Shown piece by piece: positions 51,351-63,282 of a DNA stretch of 64,000 nt (the first letter of the stretch is position 1; every line of letters starts with the position of its first letter). The position numbers and the translations under genes were made by a program. The notes beneath the pieces are model-generated. The model made no database searches, had not been told where the DNA came from, and saw nothing but the letters and a program-made list of their open reading frames with translations. Source of the stretch: Spirodela intermedia (lineage: Eukaryota > Streptophyta > Magnoliopsida > Alismatales > Araceae); NCBI GenBank assembly GCA_902729315.2, contig LR746269.1, forward strand, positions 191,001 to 255,000, written 5' to 3'.

Positions 51351-51731
51351 ATGGGCTGGGGTGGCGATGCAGTGCTTGCCCGGCGGGCATCCTGCGCGTG
51401 CTCGGCGGCGCTCGATGTGCGCAGGTGGCGGTGGAGGGGGAGCCGCCTGCAGGGGGCTCAGCGCAACGCCGGCGGCTACTACTGCGAAGAGGAAGAGGAG
51501 GAACTGGCGCCGCTGGAGTCCAAGGGCCGGCGGGGGGTGACGGCCCAATGGCGCGGCATCTGGCGGAGGATTGTCGGAGGGAGGACGGCGCCGCCGTCCT
51601 ACGACGAGGAAAGCTATGCCCAGAACTTCGAGGACGAGGGCGGTGCCTGGGAGGAGCCGGAGTTTCTCCCAAGGTCCTTCTCCGCCGTGTACGCCAACCC
51701 CTCCGGATTCCTGACGAGGTTCGCACGATGA
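51351..51731 (+). CDS. Short plant-specific uncharacterised protein (YAQNF / RSFSA family)
   Basis: An intronless 126-residue frame starts MGWGGDAVLARRASCACSA. It has a basic N-terminal half, an acidic run (CEEEEEEL), a WRGIWRRI segment, then SYDEESYAQNFEDEG and a C-terminal FLPRSFSAVYANPS. The YxQNF plus RSFSA pair recalls a family of small plant proteins of unknown function, from memory. The ATG at 51351 is preferred over the upstream TTG at 51342. Composition is very GC-rich. It is convergent with the glycosyltransferase gene, 272 bp away. Confidence 0.7.
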   Translation: MGWGGDAVLARRASCACSAALDVRRWRWRGSRLQGAQRNAGGYYCEEEEEELAPLESKGRRGVTAQWRGIWRRIVGGRTAPPSYDEESYAQNFEDEGGAWEEPEFLPRSFSAVYANPSGFLTRFAR

Positions 51732-52003
51732 GACCTGCCGCCCCCGGCCATCGTCGACCTCCTCTGCAAAACGCTCCTTCCCTTGTCCGCAAAGATGTGG
51801 GTTTGACTTCACCCACCGCGCCAGCTCTGATCGCCCGAAATCTGCCCAAGTCAACCGCAGCTGTAAAGACACATAGATTGACTGAATCTATATCGACAGG
51901 CCTTCGTTTCTTACACACACACACACAATCCCCACTCGCTTCTTAATAAAATCAGCATTTGAGCCTCCGACTCCCGCCATGCAGATAGATTAAAGAAGAA
52001 AAA

Positions 52004-54303
52004 CTAAGCCGAGCTCATCTGGTTCAGGCGGTTGAACCACACTGAGTGGAGGATCATGTGGAACAGGTCGTACTTGACGGGCTTGCGGCGCCACAGGAAG
52101 TGCCGCCGGACCTTGTGGACGGCGAGTTGCAGGGCGAGGTACCTCTCCCTGGGGATGGAGGAGAGGATCTCCTTGAGCCTGGGGATGTCCGCCTCCGGAA
52201 CCACCACGGAGAAGGCCCCCCAGTTGAGGACCTCGAAGAAGGGGGGCGCGTAGTGGTCGGAGATGATGACGGGCACGCAGCCATGGAGGATGGCCTCCAC
52301 CACGCGGGGGCTGTAGACCTGGAAGCCCCTGGGGCAGATGCAGAACTTGCTGCTCTGCATGTAGCGGGAGTAGGTCTTCCTGCACCTCGCTCCGCAGACC
52401 ATCCTGCCGAAGATCTTCATCGAGGGGTCCCTGTTCTGCCAGTGCCGGACCAGGGTCGGCCGGAGGTAGCCGTGCATCCTGCCGGCGTAGAAGGCCAGGA
52501 ACCGCCGCGCTCCGGCGGGCCGGCCGGCGAGGGCCGCCGGAGGGCGGAGGGCGTCTAGGACGTTGACCTGCGGGAGGGACACGTCCTTTCCCAGTTGGAA
52601 GCCCTCCGTGGTGTCCGAGTTGCAGAGGACCCTGATGGAGCGGCTCATTGTGCGACGGGTCAAATACGGCACCTGTTCGGGGGGATGGAAGATGAAAGAA
52701 AATAGATATGGGTTTAAAAAAATCACTGTTTTTGTGAATTATCTTGAAAAAAAAAAAAAAAAAACCTTTTGGAGACATTACCCAATCATGGCAAGCCACA
52801 AAGAAATGGTCCGAGCCGCCGGTTCTGTTCCAGAAAGAGTATTCTGCGGAGATATTCTGGATGTAGCTGTTGAGATACTGAAGCAGATGCCTTTTGCCGT
52901 GGGGTCCTGGCACATATGATGAGAACCGGAGGATGGACGAACTGAATGGCATGTAAAAGAGGTGCGCCTTTTGAGGATCATCCACGACAAATTTTGACCT
53001 TTCTTCCATCAATTTCATGAACCAGCCTTCAGAGGCGTAGATCCCCTCGAGCATTGGATCGTGGAATATGGGTTTCTCTCCTTCCTTGTATATGTACACC
53101 TGGAGGGTCTTCTCCATTAATTCATAGCTCCTATGAAAAGAAAAACGAAGAAATAAAATCTTAATCGGTTCTTGTGGTTCTTGTGGTTTATGTGCCTCCT
53201 GAAGAGTTCATCATCCTCTCCGATGAAATTGAGGTGCAGGAAGAAAGTACTCCCACGAGATGCAGAAAGTGCAGGATGATATCAACGCAGTATGGGCAAA
53301 CTGGAACCAAAGGGATGGGGATGAATTGTCCTGCATGCGTGGAGATTGCTCACCTCTTAAACGCTGAAAGGTTCCAAAATGCAAGCGCATGAAGCTCTTG
53401 ATCGTCCTCTACCATGGGAGCATTCAGCATCTGTCGTCTGGCATCGAGCATTTCTTGATCTGGGGGCGCAGACCAACGGGGCCTCTGCAATACGTGCACA
53501 AGGGATGAGGCATTTGAAAATTCCATCAAAGTAGATAGCGCCAAAGTCATGTATAAAAATAAATAATAATAAATAATAAAATAAAATAAACAACACACCA
53601 TTGTACTTAGAAACGCCCTGTTTCTCATCAGTATCTTCTTCATATCTGATATTGACAGAGTCTTTGGCTCCTTACTCCTTTCAGGAAACACGGGAGAATC
53701 AGCGGTCGCCCTAGAGTAATTTTTCAGGGCAGGGAAACTTCTTCCCAATAGACTCGTGTGACTGCTCTTCGGATTTTGTTCTTTCATGTGATTGTTTAAC
53801 TGTAAGATCTTTGCCGTGACATTTGTGGCCACATACTTTAAACGAATGGTATTTTCTTGCATGTAACTGTTGGCATACGAAATATAAGAAGACAAAGCAA
53901 GTGCTATAGACACAGAACTACTCTTTGCAACTTTAAATTTTACTCACCGCAAACTGGATTCATTGTGAGTAATATTGCTCGTGACGGATGCAATTTTACT
54001 AATTCTCTGAAACTTCTCCGCTGAAGAAAGACCACAACCAAATCTTTTTAAGGCTGGAGATTGGCATTTGAAACTTTGAGAACCACCCAATGCAGAAGAT
54101 ATTTCTGTTCCCATTGCTAGGGACAACGGAGATTCTGGCAAAAACTCTACTCGATGTATTTCTTGAAAGTCAGGGTCATATCTGCGTTCAAGGGATAAAA
54201 TCTGCAATTCTAGAACAAAAAGTACTACAAGCGCCATCGTGAAGATCAGTCTCCTTTTTCTTGTTCGACTCATCTTTGTAAAATAAATGGTCCAGGCTGC
54301 CAT
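52004..54303 (-). CDS. GT47 exostosin-family glycosyltransferase (type II Golgi protein)
   Basis: Five exons, 54303-53948, 53866-53599, 53484-53354, 53130-52782 and 52672-52004, give 590 residues in one frame. A basic N-terminus (SRTRKRRL) and one hydrophobic segment (about 19-37) form a Golgi signal anchor. A variable stem follows. The exostosin domain starts near YELMEKTLQVYIY and contains EGIYASEGWFMKLME, DPQKAHLFYMPFSS, SDHFFVACHDW, LPQVNV, CPRGFQVYSPRVVEAI, then GCVPVIISDHYAPPF. It resembles the Arabidopsis At5g03795/At5g25310-like GT47 group, which is predicted to act on cell-wall glycans. The exact substrate cannot be read from sequence. The last intron has a long A/T homopolymer near 52747-52764. 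All introns are GT-AG. Confidence 0.9.
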
Positions 54304-55893
54304 TGAGAGAATATCATGTCATATATCTGCATGCCAATCTCCTCCTCACCTTCAAACAAGAAAAATAGCTAGAAATTAGACAAAATTTAACAGATCAAAG
54401 AAATAAGTATTGCATGACACTGATGTACCGCATAAATACTCAAGAGAGATCAAACATAAAATTTTAAAACATCGAGATGGTGTGGAGAACTTTACAGGTG
54501 ACGTCAATAATTAATATGCTTAAAATCTAACCTAAATGTTAAGCAAAGGATAACAGGGAAATACCGATCTGTGAATTAAAAATCGGATAGAAAATCTGAA
54601 GGGATAAATTAAAAATTGAATTATAAGATTAATTCTTAAAAATCAGGGATTATCCTGAAAATAATGAAGAGATTGTTAAAACACCAGTCCACTCGTTCTT
54701 CTAACCTTCTGATGAACGTGAGTCATCTTATGGCACATCAAAGAAGCCAGGACGAGAAAGAGTATATGCAATGAAAACATTTTTGAAGCATCAATTGGAA
54801 TTTTAACATTCAGATTAAAGGAATCCTGCCCAGTGGCCAGATCTCGGCTGAATAGATGTCATCTCAAGCAGGATTTCAAGGGTTAGGTTAAAAATAACCA
54901 AAGTCAAGCTGGTTTGCGGGCTTTCTCAGCACATTGGGCCTCTTACTGGAGGATAACTATGAATTCATACTAAAAAATTATTTTATTCGCACAATCATTA
55001 TTTACTAATTACCTCAGTATGTTGCTGGCAGTAAGATTCCTAGTCCACTAGTACTGCTGTTAGCCCATTATGATGTTGTCATTCGGACTGAACGGAGGCC
55101 TAGGAACACCAACCTGAGCCAAGTCCGAACACGGTTCTGTCCGGGTTGCACAACTTCTGTACGTGTTGAAGACCCAGACCGAGTTCAATGTACTCGGTCG
55201 ACGCCACATTGCGCCGGAATCACCTTGGGGAGAAATCCAGTCTCCCCCATCAAGTGTAGATGACTCCAAAGGATCACCAAAAAATTAAAGCTCACCTCAC
55301 CCCAACTCTAATCTCTTGTTTTTAGGAGTGATTTTCCAGTCTCCTCTGCGCTCTAGTTCGCGTTCGGGAGCGACTGACTTCAGACGCATCAATACCTGCA
55401 TTTAGAGATTGGAGTTGCTTGATTTACCTATAGATCGAATGGCGCGTCTTCTCATTCGGTCCAAACCTGCACTAATGCGACGGATCCAACAGGAAGAGAA
55501 GAGGAGAGCTAGAGATGGGGTTGCCCTCCGGTCGGCGGAGACGGAGAGCGAGAGCGAGCGCTAGAGGGAGGGAGAGAGAGAGAAGGGTGCAATTCAGGGA
55601 GGGGAGAGAGAGAGAGTGAGTGAGAGTGGAGTGAGTATGACGTGGGAAGTAGCCTCAAAATCCGGGCCGGGGAAAACGAGGCCCGAAAAATCCAAGTAGG
55701 ACAAGACCGGCCCGGCCCGATAAGCATCGAGACCAGCGAGATCCCGCCGTCATCTCCCGTCGCCGGCCACCTGGCACAAGGAACCGCCGGGAAACGGCAC
55801 GAAGAGCTCCGGCAGGTTGCATCAAACCCCTAATTTCCCTCGATCCTTTCCTGTCTCCATCGCAATAAGCAGAAGGCGGCGGGTCGGTGCCTG
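54304..55893. promoter_or_regulatory. Divergent spacer between GT47 and AFC kinase genes
   Basis: The GT47 side (54304-55300) is AT-rich. The kinase side (55500-55893) is GC-rich with GA repeats at 55566-55616, probably leader. I see no clear TATA box and no coding region. Predicted frames here are short and repetitive. Confidence 0.5.
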
Positions 55894-58800
55894 ATGGATG
55901 GCGTGCGCACAAGGAAGCGCCATCGGCTGTCGTGGGATGTCGGCCCGCCCGAGACGCAGGTGGTCTGTCTGAACTTCTCTACTGTTCGATTCAATGAGAG
56001 AAAGAAGTGAGGAATCCTCTTTGCGACTCTGACTCTCCCACTCCACTTGTTGCTTTTCTTTCTGTTACTTCGAAAGTAGCTGCTTCAGCTTTAGCCACGC
56101 GAATTTTCGATATTCCTTTTTATTTCTCATCAAATGAATGGCATCTTCTTCTGGAAATCCTAGCTATGCTTATCATGATATTGGGGAATCTCATTGCTAT
56201 TACTCAAACGAGCATGAAACGTATGCTTGCCTATTCGTCCATCGGTCAAATCGGATATGTAATCATTGGAATAATTGTTGATTCATGATTCGGGCTCGTT
56301 GCCTTACCTGGGGATAAGTCGGCTGTCGGGTTTATCTTCGGCTGATGAATCGGACTGTTGTGTTGGGTGAGTAGGCTGTCACAGATGGAAGAGTTCCGAC
56401 TGCGGCGCCGCCTTCGTCACCGCCGCTCAGGGAGGACGATAGGGAGGGTCACTACGTGTACGACCTCGGAGAGAATCTTACTCCACGATGTGAGCGGTTT
56501 CCTTTTGTCATTTCTTTTTTCTCTTCTAACGATTGATCTCCGTTCCGAGCTGTGTAGCATAATTTTTCATGATAATTATTGACTCTTCAATGATTATATC
56601 TGCCAGTAATAAGGGTGGATCGGTTAGTACGACCATTATTGTTCGTGAACAATTTAGCTCAAAAGCCCTCGGAGTTATCTAACTTTAAACTTCTTTTTGA
56701 TAATCAAACCCCAAAACCTTCGGCCTTATGCAACGGTTAAATCAAATGCATCGCCTGTGATTTGGAATATGCCAATAAATAGATTAAAGGCATACTGGTA
56801 GTATATTTTTATTATGATTTGCATTATTGTATTCCGATATAGCACCAATAAAGAAGAACTAATGGATATGGCTTCTCATCCTTTCTTTATACCATCGACA
56901 GTCATCTATGCCGGGGTGTCATGAAGCATGTTGCTTGTTTCCTAGTTTGATATCTCTGCCACGATGATGCATCAGTTCAGTGAATGTCTGCCTACTTTTT
57001 AAAAAAATAATCAGAAAAGTTTTCTGACCGTCTGATTGCAAAAATGCCTAACATTCTACCCATGGGCGATGCAGATAAAATCCTCAGCAAGATGGGAGAA
57101 GGTTTGTGATGATCTATCATTGTCATTCAGGTCTCTTCATTATTTATCTTTATATTTTTACATTCCCCCCTCGGATGTTAGGACTGCAGGTACTTTTGGA
57201 CGTGTTTTAGAATGTTGGGACCGTGAGAAATGTGAGCCTGTAGCGATAAAGGTAGTGCGGAGCATACACAAATACCGTTATGCTGCAATGATTGAAATCG
57301 ATGTCCTCAATCATATTGCTACGAATGAAAGAGGCAGATCGTGGTATGTGTAAATTTTAATTTCCGTTTCAACCTAAGATTGAAATCTGCAATAATCCAG
57401 TGGGTTAGCTTCCCCTCAATATCGGTTATTCATTTCCTCGTGTCTCTGTTTATACAGCTGTGTACAGATTCAACACTGGTTTGACTATCGAAACCACATA
57501 TGCATTGTGAGTATCTGTTTCATATTTCTATTTAATTAGTTTCCTTAATCATTTAGGCTTTCTTTCTTCTTCTGGATGCAATTTGGAACTGTGATTGTGC
57601 AGGAAAGAATGATACCATCCCGTGCCTAGTTGCAACTGTTCAGTGAATTAGGTGGTTTGTTTATATGCTGTTAATGAATTGGCAGTAGAGCGCAAACCAT
57701 TTTTTGGATATGAAATTCTTTTCATCCTTGAACAAGGGCTGAAGTTCTAAAACATCCCCTTCTCCCCAATAATCTGCAACCATTAGTCTGTGAGGTTGGT
57801 GCAGGGACTGAGGTGGAGTTAATATCTCACTGGAAATGGGGATACTTTTTTTTAATTGCAATATCCCTACAGGTTCATTTCATAACAGGGAGCTAAGTAT
57901 TAAACAGTTTCTTTGATGAACTTTAATGGTGTTACCAGGTCTTTGAGAAGCTTGGACCGAGCTTATTTGATCTCTTAAAGAGAAATAAATATTGCCCATT
58001 TCCTGTGGATCTCGTCCGGGATTTTGGGCGTCAGCTTTTGGAATCTGTCGCATGTGTGTGGATTATTTATTGGGCTCTTTGATTTCTTTCTGTTTGTTTT
58101 TTTCCTGAATGATCTTGCCATCTGTTTCTGAACCAGTTTTCGTGACATTTTGTTTTTTGTGCATCTGGAACGTAGATATACACGATCTACGCCTAGTTCA
58201 TACTGATTTGAAGCCAGAAAACATACTTCTTGTGACATCCGAGTATGTAAAGGTCCCGAGCCAGAAGGTACTTTAGTCATCTATAATACTTAACGAGGTA
58301 AAAAAAATTTCCCATATGTTTTGACTTGATAGTCAATAAATTCTTGGGTATTATACAGAGCAATTTGCAGGGGGGAACGCGTTTTAGGTGCTTGCCGAAG
58401 TCAAATGCAATAAAGTTGATTGATTTTGGTAGTACTGCATTTGAGAATCAGAGCCGTAGTTCCATTGTTTCAACAAGACATTACAGAGCACCAGAGATAA
58501 TTTTAGGTAAAAAAATTATTTTTTATGGCAAAACGTTCGTTTTATGTCCATTTGATCCATGGTCAGGCCATCCGTGGAGAGTTTTGTGAACAATCAAATA
58601 TCTTATCTGGGATGATCCTCAACAGGAAAGGCAACCATATATCTTTTAAGTGAAAAAAAACATTCACTTTCCCATTGCCTTTTAATAGATCGTATCAATA
58701 GGCTTTTGTATTCTTTGGCACAGTTTAATTTCTTCATCTCCTCTTTTTCTTTTCTTCATGTCTTCCAATATTTTTTCCGATATTTTGATGTTATTATTAT

Positions 58801-60552
58801 GAAACAAAGTGAGATTTTTTTTAAGTTAAATTATCTGGTAACTTTCTCAGGAATGAAAGCACCTTTATTCGCTTATCGCCTTGTGCTCTGTTTTATGACG
58901 AACTCTAGTATGGTCACCCTTTTTTTTTTCATTTTTTCTTTATAAAACAAGGTAATTTCTTCTTTTTCTTAAGTTAGGTCTTCTTTTCGCCTTCCAATGG
59001 AATGCGTGTCTGTGTGTGTGTAGGGATTCCATTTCTGGCTGATTTTGTATAATTATTACGGGAAAATGATGTTCTTTTTAGACTTGACCTGTTTTACAAA
59101 TTTCTTGTTGACCTCTTCATTATTTTTTTCTTCAAATCCATACTTTAATCCGAGTTTGTATTCGCTTATTACTGCACTGCCTTTTTGTTTCTTGGTCTTG
59201 ATTGTTGAATTAGTGAGCTTATACTTTTTTGCTCCATTTCAGTTGATGTCAAATTACTTTCTTTATGTCCTGCCTTGACATATCGTGCTGATTCGATTCG
59301 GCATCATTCATGTATTTGAACGGGTCTGAGGTTTCAGTAGCTCAGCAACTCGCTCGTTGCCCTACCTCTTTTAGTCCATGTACCTCTCTCTGTCTTATGC
59401 CATTACCTTTTCTTTTCTTTTTTCCGTTTTGTTATAGAATCATCTTGAAAAGCAAAGACAAACCATTGTGAATTAAAAAGAAACGAGTGTTCTATGTTTT
59501 TGTTTTTTTTTTAAATGGTTTTTTAGTCCCAAAAAGGAACTGGTTTTGCAGACTGATTGTTCCCTTGTGCTTCCCACTAGTCCATCTCCTTCACTCGGCT
59601 TCATTTGAAGCGACGCATACTCAAGCAACTTTTTCAACCTGAAAGAAAGCCCTAACATAATCGAAGTGCATGCTTAAAGTTTTAATTTTCATGCCGTGTG
59701 CACCTCAGGTTTAGGATGGGACTATCCTTGTGACCTCTGGAGCATCGGCTGCATACTTGTGGAGTTTTGCACAGTACGTGCCCTGTTTTTTCCCTCTCTG
59801 GATTTTTTTTCATCCTTTGATATATTGCCTGATGGTACTATTCTGTGGAGAACTGGTTGAAGGGGGGAGCGCTTTTTCAGACCCACGAGAATCTGGAGCA
59901 CCTGGCAATGATGGAAAGGGTCTTGGGGCCGCTGCCGCCTCGTATGGCCCAAAAGGCCAAGTATGATCATGTTTTCAGTTAATCTGCGGTTTACACAGGA
60001 AGCTCTAATAAGCTGCAGTTGAATTTCTCTTTTAAAGTCAATGCGTTCCATTCCCTTTGTGGATTGTTTTCTTTCTTCAGCAGCCTCATGGGCAATGCAA
60101 CAAGTCTCAAGAGGAGCATTCTTTAAGGTTGTAACTTCTGCCTTGACCATGATCTCGCGCCTTGTCTATCTGTAGCCCTTCTGCCGCGAAATATTTTACC
60201 AGGGGAGCAGAACTGAACTGGCCAGAGGGCGCTGCGTCCAGGGAGAGCATCAGGGCCGTGGGGAAGCTGGGTAGACTGAAGGTATGCTGCTGGTGATCTT
60301 CTCCTCGAGGGTTCCATCCCCAATGCGGCCCTCCCGCCCTTGAGACGACCAAAAATGGCAGCTGTTAAGCCGCTTGCTTTGCTTCCTGATTGACCTCTCC
60401 GAATGCAGGATCTGGTTGGCCGGAATGCAGAGTGCTGGGGAGGCTCCTTCACGGACTTACTGCGTGGTTTGTTGAAGTTTGAGCCGGCTGAGCGACTCAC
60501 GGCTGAGGAAGCTCTTGACCACGCGTTCTTCCAGCAATCCGGCCCGGCATGA
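55894..60552 (+). CDS. AFC3: AFC/LAMMER-type (CLK) protein kinase
   Basis: Twelve exons: 55894-55959, 56375-56489, 57075-57101, 57190-57343, 57458-57506, 57939-58053, 58176-58267, 58359-58506, 59709-59773, 59863-59960, 60176-60281 and 60409-60552. All phases agree and give 392 residues, near the 400 of Arabidopsis AFC3. The start [18 protein letters not shown] is the usual basic lead. The kinase has [21 protein letters not shown], the CLK-type loop [17 protein letters not shown] and RHYRAPE. The family signature [11 protein letters not shown] is the LAMMER motif. These nuclear dual-specificity kinases phosphorylate SR splicing factors and adjust alternative splicing with temperature. AFC3 rather than AFC1/2 is suggested by the short N-terminus and the [20 protein letters not shown] segment. 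The first intron is mostly plastid-derived DNA, and the 1.2-kb eighth intron is T-rich. Confidence 0.93.
55975..56290 (+). pseudogene. Nuclear plastid DNA insertion: ndhB fragment inside AFC intron 1
   Basis: Roughly 300 bp match the plastid ndhB gene: the 3' end of its group II intron (ACTGTTCGATTCAATGAGAG onwards) followed by the beginning of exon 2. The frame stays open over about 80 codons with ASKV-type start context, [20 protein letters not shown], then [20 protein letters not shown] and VIIGIIV. It then breaks at TGA 56286. A few substitutions relative to the plastid protein I remember are present. The fragment fills most of the 415-bp intron 55960-56374, in sense orientation. It is a dead copy. 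Its ends are approximate without an alignment. Confidence 0.9.
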
Positions 60553-62115
60553 GAGCTGAGCTGGATCCCGGTGAAAGAGGTAAAAGCTTCTCTACCTGCC
60601 CATGTCATTGCTTGCTTCTGGTGTCTGCCGTCAACGCGGATGCATCCTCCGGCTCTTTCCTATGCTATATATATTATTCTCAATGATTTCCAAAATTCCA
60701 CCCCCAAACCCAGAAAAATCGCCTCGTCCGGATCCCGCCAGCGAATTGCTGGATTCCCAGGCATCGTTGACTCCCCAATTCCGTCGTGTGATGCGCACTT
60801 TGCCGCATCCCCATGGCTCGAATCTGACGTAGTTCTTGGGTTGGAATACTCCTCACGTAGCTTTTATACCCTTATTTTTAAGAAAAAACTGTACGTTCAC
60901 GGGGTTGTCTTATTTAGAAGGCCTGGCTATGGGGCAACATCGCAGTGCCGTATGTCGGTGGTTAGCTGACTTTTTGCTCTTGAACCCCTTCGTTCCTGTT
61001 TACGTGCTTATTCGCCTGCCTTCTGGGTAAACTTTCCCACATAAAGAAAGGAGCCATTTTTACTTTTTTTTTTCTTTTCCGTCGCATTAAGGTCGCCTCT
61101 TCTTGTGCTCGGCTGACTGCGACGACCTTTCGGCCGATCCGATTAGATAGATGTTCGAATTATTTGGTGAATAGTCCGAGCATGCTGCCGTGGAGTCGCA
61201 ACTGATGCGTTGACTTCTGGGTTCCCTCGAAATGCAGGGGCGAGAGGGAGACGGAGAGGGGTTTACTGTGGGTAACGCGACTGTAAATAACCCTCCTTTA
61301 TTATTATCATTTTTATTTTTTTGTTTTTTAAGCAGACGAGCGGGTCCCATCCTTGATATGCTCTGCACGTGAGATACGCCCCATTTGGCCATGGCCAATC
61401 GTTGAATGTTGCGTTTCAACTCCGCTGCCACGTCATGGCGATTGGGGCTCGTCACCGACGAACGACAGAGAGAGGGGGGGCGAAGAAGTTGACTTGGCGA
61501 AAGCGATGGCGATGCGGTGATTATAACATATTTATTTTCATTCATTTGGATTAATGTTGGACGGGACGGTGATGTGACTGGTGAGGGCGGTCACCAGATC
61601 TGGCGTGTCGCGAAAAGAAGCTCTACCGGCGGCCCGGCACGAAAAATCTCTCTCTCTCTCCCTCTCTCCCTCTCTCCCTCTCTCTCTCTACGTGCGGAGA
61701 GACAGAGAGAGTAGAAAGGGGCCAGCGGCGTGGACGAAACTTGAAGAGTATTTAGGTTGACCATTAAAAGGGTATGTGCCGGGGAGAGGAGGAGAGCGTA
61801 CGTCAGCAGAGCTCGTGGTTGACGAAAAGGTTGGGAGTATTTGAAGAGGAAACCGCTGGAGATGAACCACGTATGCCGGCGACAAGGCGGCATCTCCCGG
61901 TGGCGAGAACAGAGTCTCGGATATTTTTCTGGAGTCCCCGTTGCCGGCGGGTTTTGTCCTCGGAAGTCATCTCCTCGTCCTCTGCTTGTCGGCGGCGTGA
62001 GAAGCCCGCGAATAAAAGGGAATCCCCTCTCACCAGCTGGGGCAGCTCCGTCCGAAGAGCTCATCTCAGCTTTCTAGAGACAGAGCGAGAGCGAGAGCGA
62101 GAGGAGAAGAAGAAG
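60553..62115. promoter_or_regulatory. Spacer between AFC kinase and aldehyde dehydrogenase genes
   Basis: This comprises the AFC 3' flank and the ALDH promoter. CT-type repeats occur at 61647-61689. A weak TATA-like GAATAAAAGG at 62010-62019 lies about 100 bp before the ATG. The 62085-62105 leader is GA-rich. No other gene is supported. Short frames are repeat-driven. Confidence 0.5.
61647..61689. repeat. Imperfect (CT)n/(CCCTCT)n tract
   Basis: 43 bp of CT repeats with CCCTCT interruptions, about 430 bp upstream of the ALDH start codon. Confidence 0.9.
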
Positions 62116-63241
62116 ATGGGGAGCGAGACCAAGGGGATGCTGGAGATCCAGAAGGATAAAATGACTGAGATCAAGTTCACCAAGCTCTTCATCAACGGCG
62201 AATTCGTCGACGCCGTCTCCCGTAAAGCCCTCCCCCTCCACCCCCGCCGTCTCCGTTTCCTTCCCTGAGAAGAAGAAGAGAGAGGATCGATAAGATGTCC
62301 GTGTGTTGTCCGCAGGGAAGACGTTCGAGACGACGGAGCCGCGAACAGGGGAGGTGCTGGCGAGTGTGGCGGAAGGCGACAAGGAGGACATCGACCTGGC
62401 CGTAAAGGCCGCCCGTGAGGCCTTCGACCACGGCAAGTGGCCCCGCTTGCCCGGCTCGGTACTTTCCTCCTCCTCCTCCTCCTCGTAATTCTAATCTTCT
62501 TGGTAATCGTCATCGTCGTCTTCTTCCTTCACCTCCTCACCTCCTCCTCCCTTCCGATGGGCTGGTTCTTCCTCCTCCGTCTAGCGGGTTCTTCTCCTTC
62601 TTCTTCTTCTTCTTCTTCTTCTTCTTCTTCTTCTTCTTCTTCTTCTTCTTCCTCTTCCACGAGGGATGGGGCGATGAAATTCTCTGGGGGCTGAGCGCAG
62701 GAGAGGGGGAGGATAATGAGGCGGCTGGCGGATCTGATCGACGAGCACGCGGAGGAGCTGGCGGCCCTTGAAAGTATGGATGCCGGGAGGCTTTTCACCC
62801 TCGGCAAGATCATCGACATCCCCGCGTGCTCCCGAAACCTGCGTTACTTCGCCGGCGCCGCCGACAAGATCCACGGGCTTACGCTGAAGATGTCCAGGGA
62901 GCTCCAGGGGCACACCTTGAAGGAGCCTATCGGAGTTGTCGGCCACATCATTCCCTGGAACTTCCCCTCCACCATGTTCTTCCTCAAGGTCAGCCCCGCC
63001 CTCGCCGCAGGCTGCACCATGGTCGTCAAGCCCGCCGAGCAGGCCCCTCTCACGGCCCTCTTCTACGCCCACCTGGCCAAGCAGGTACCTTTGCTCTCTA
63101 TCCGAAACAACGAAAAAGCCGCTTTCTCACCTCCTCTCCGATCTCAGGCCGGCATCCCCGACGGCGTGCTTAACGTCGTCAATGGCTTCGGATCCACCGC
63201 CGGCGCCGCCCTCGCCTCTCACATGGACGTCGACAAAGTGG

Positions 63242-63282
<41 letters not shown>

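Noticed and set aside
50839-51924. 361-codon open frame on the minus strand
   Set aside because: It lies antisense to the short gene at 51351-51731, is dominated by Arg/Pro/Ser from GC-rich DNA, runs through a (GA)n tract as a Ser-Leu repeat, and has no recognisable domain.
52004-53117. A second long frame across GT47 exons 4-5 and the intron between them
   Set aside because: It reads through the intron with a poly-Phe run from the A/T tract and then continues in the wrong frame in exon 5. The spliced model keeps the exostosin motifs intact.
56007-56288. A 93-codon frame that looks like an NADH dehydrogenase subunit gene
   Set aside because: It is only a fragment of plastid ndhB inside a nuclear intron, lacks its start and most of its length, and ends at a new stop. 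It is not a functional gene.
59334-59370. GTTTCAGTAGCTCAG..., reminiscent of a tRNA 5' half
   Set aside because: No matching acceptor stem, anticodon arm or TPsiC arm follows within about 80 bp.
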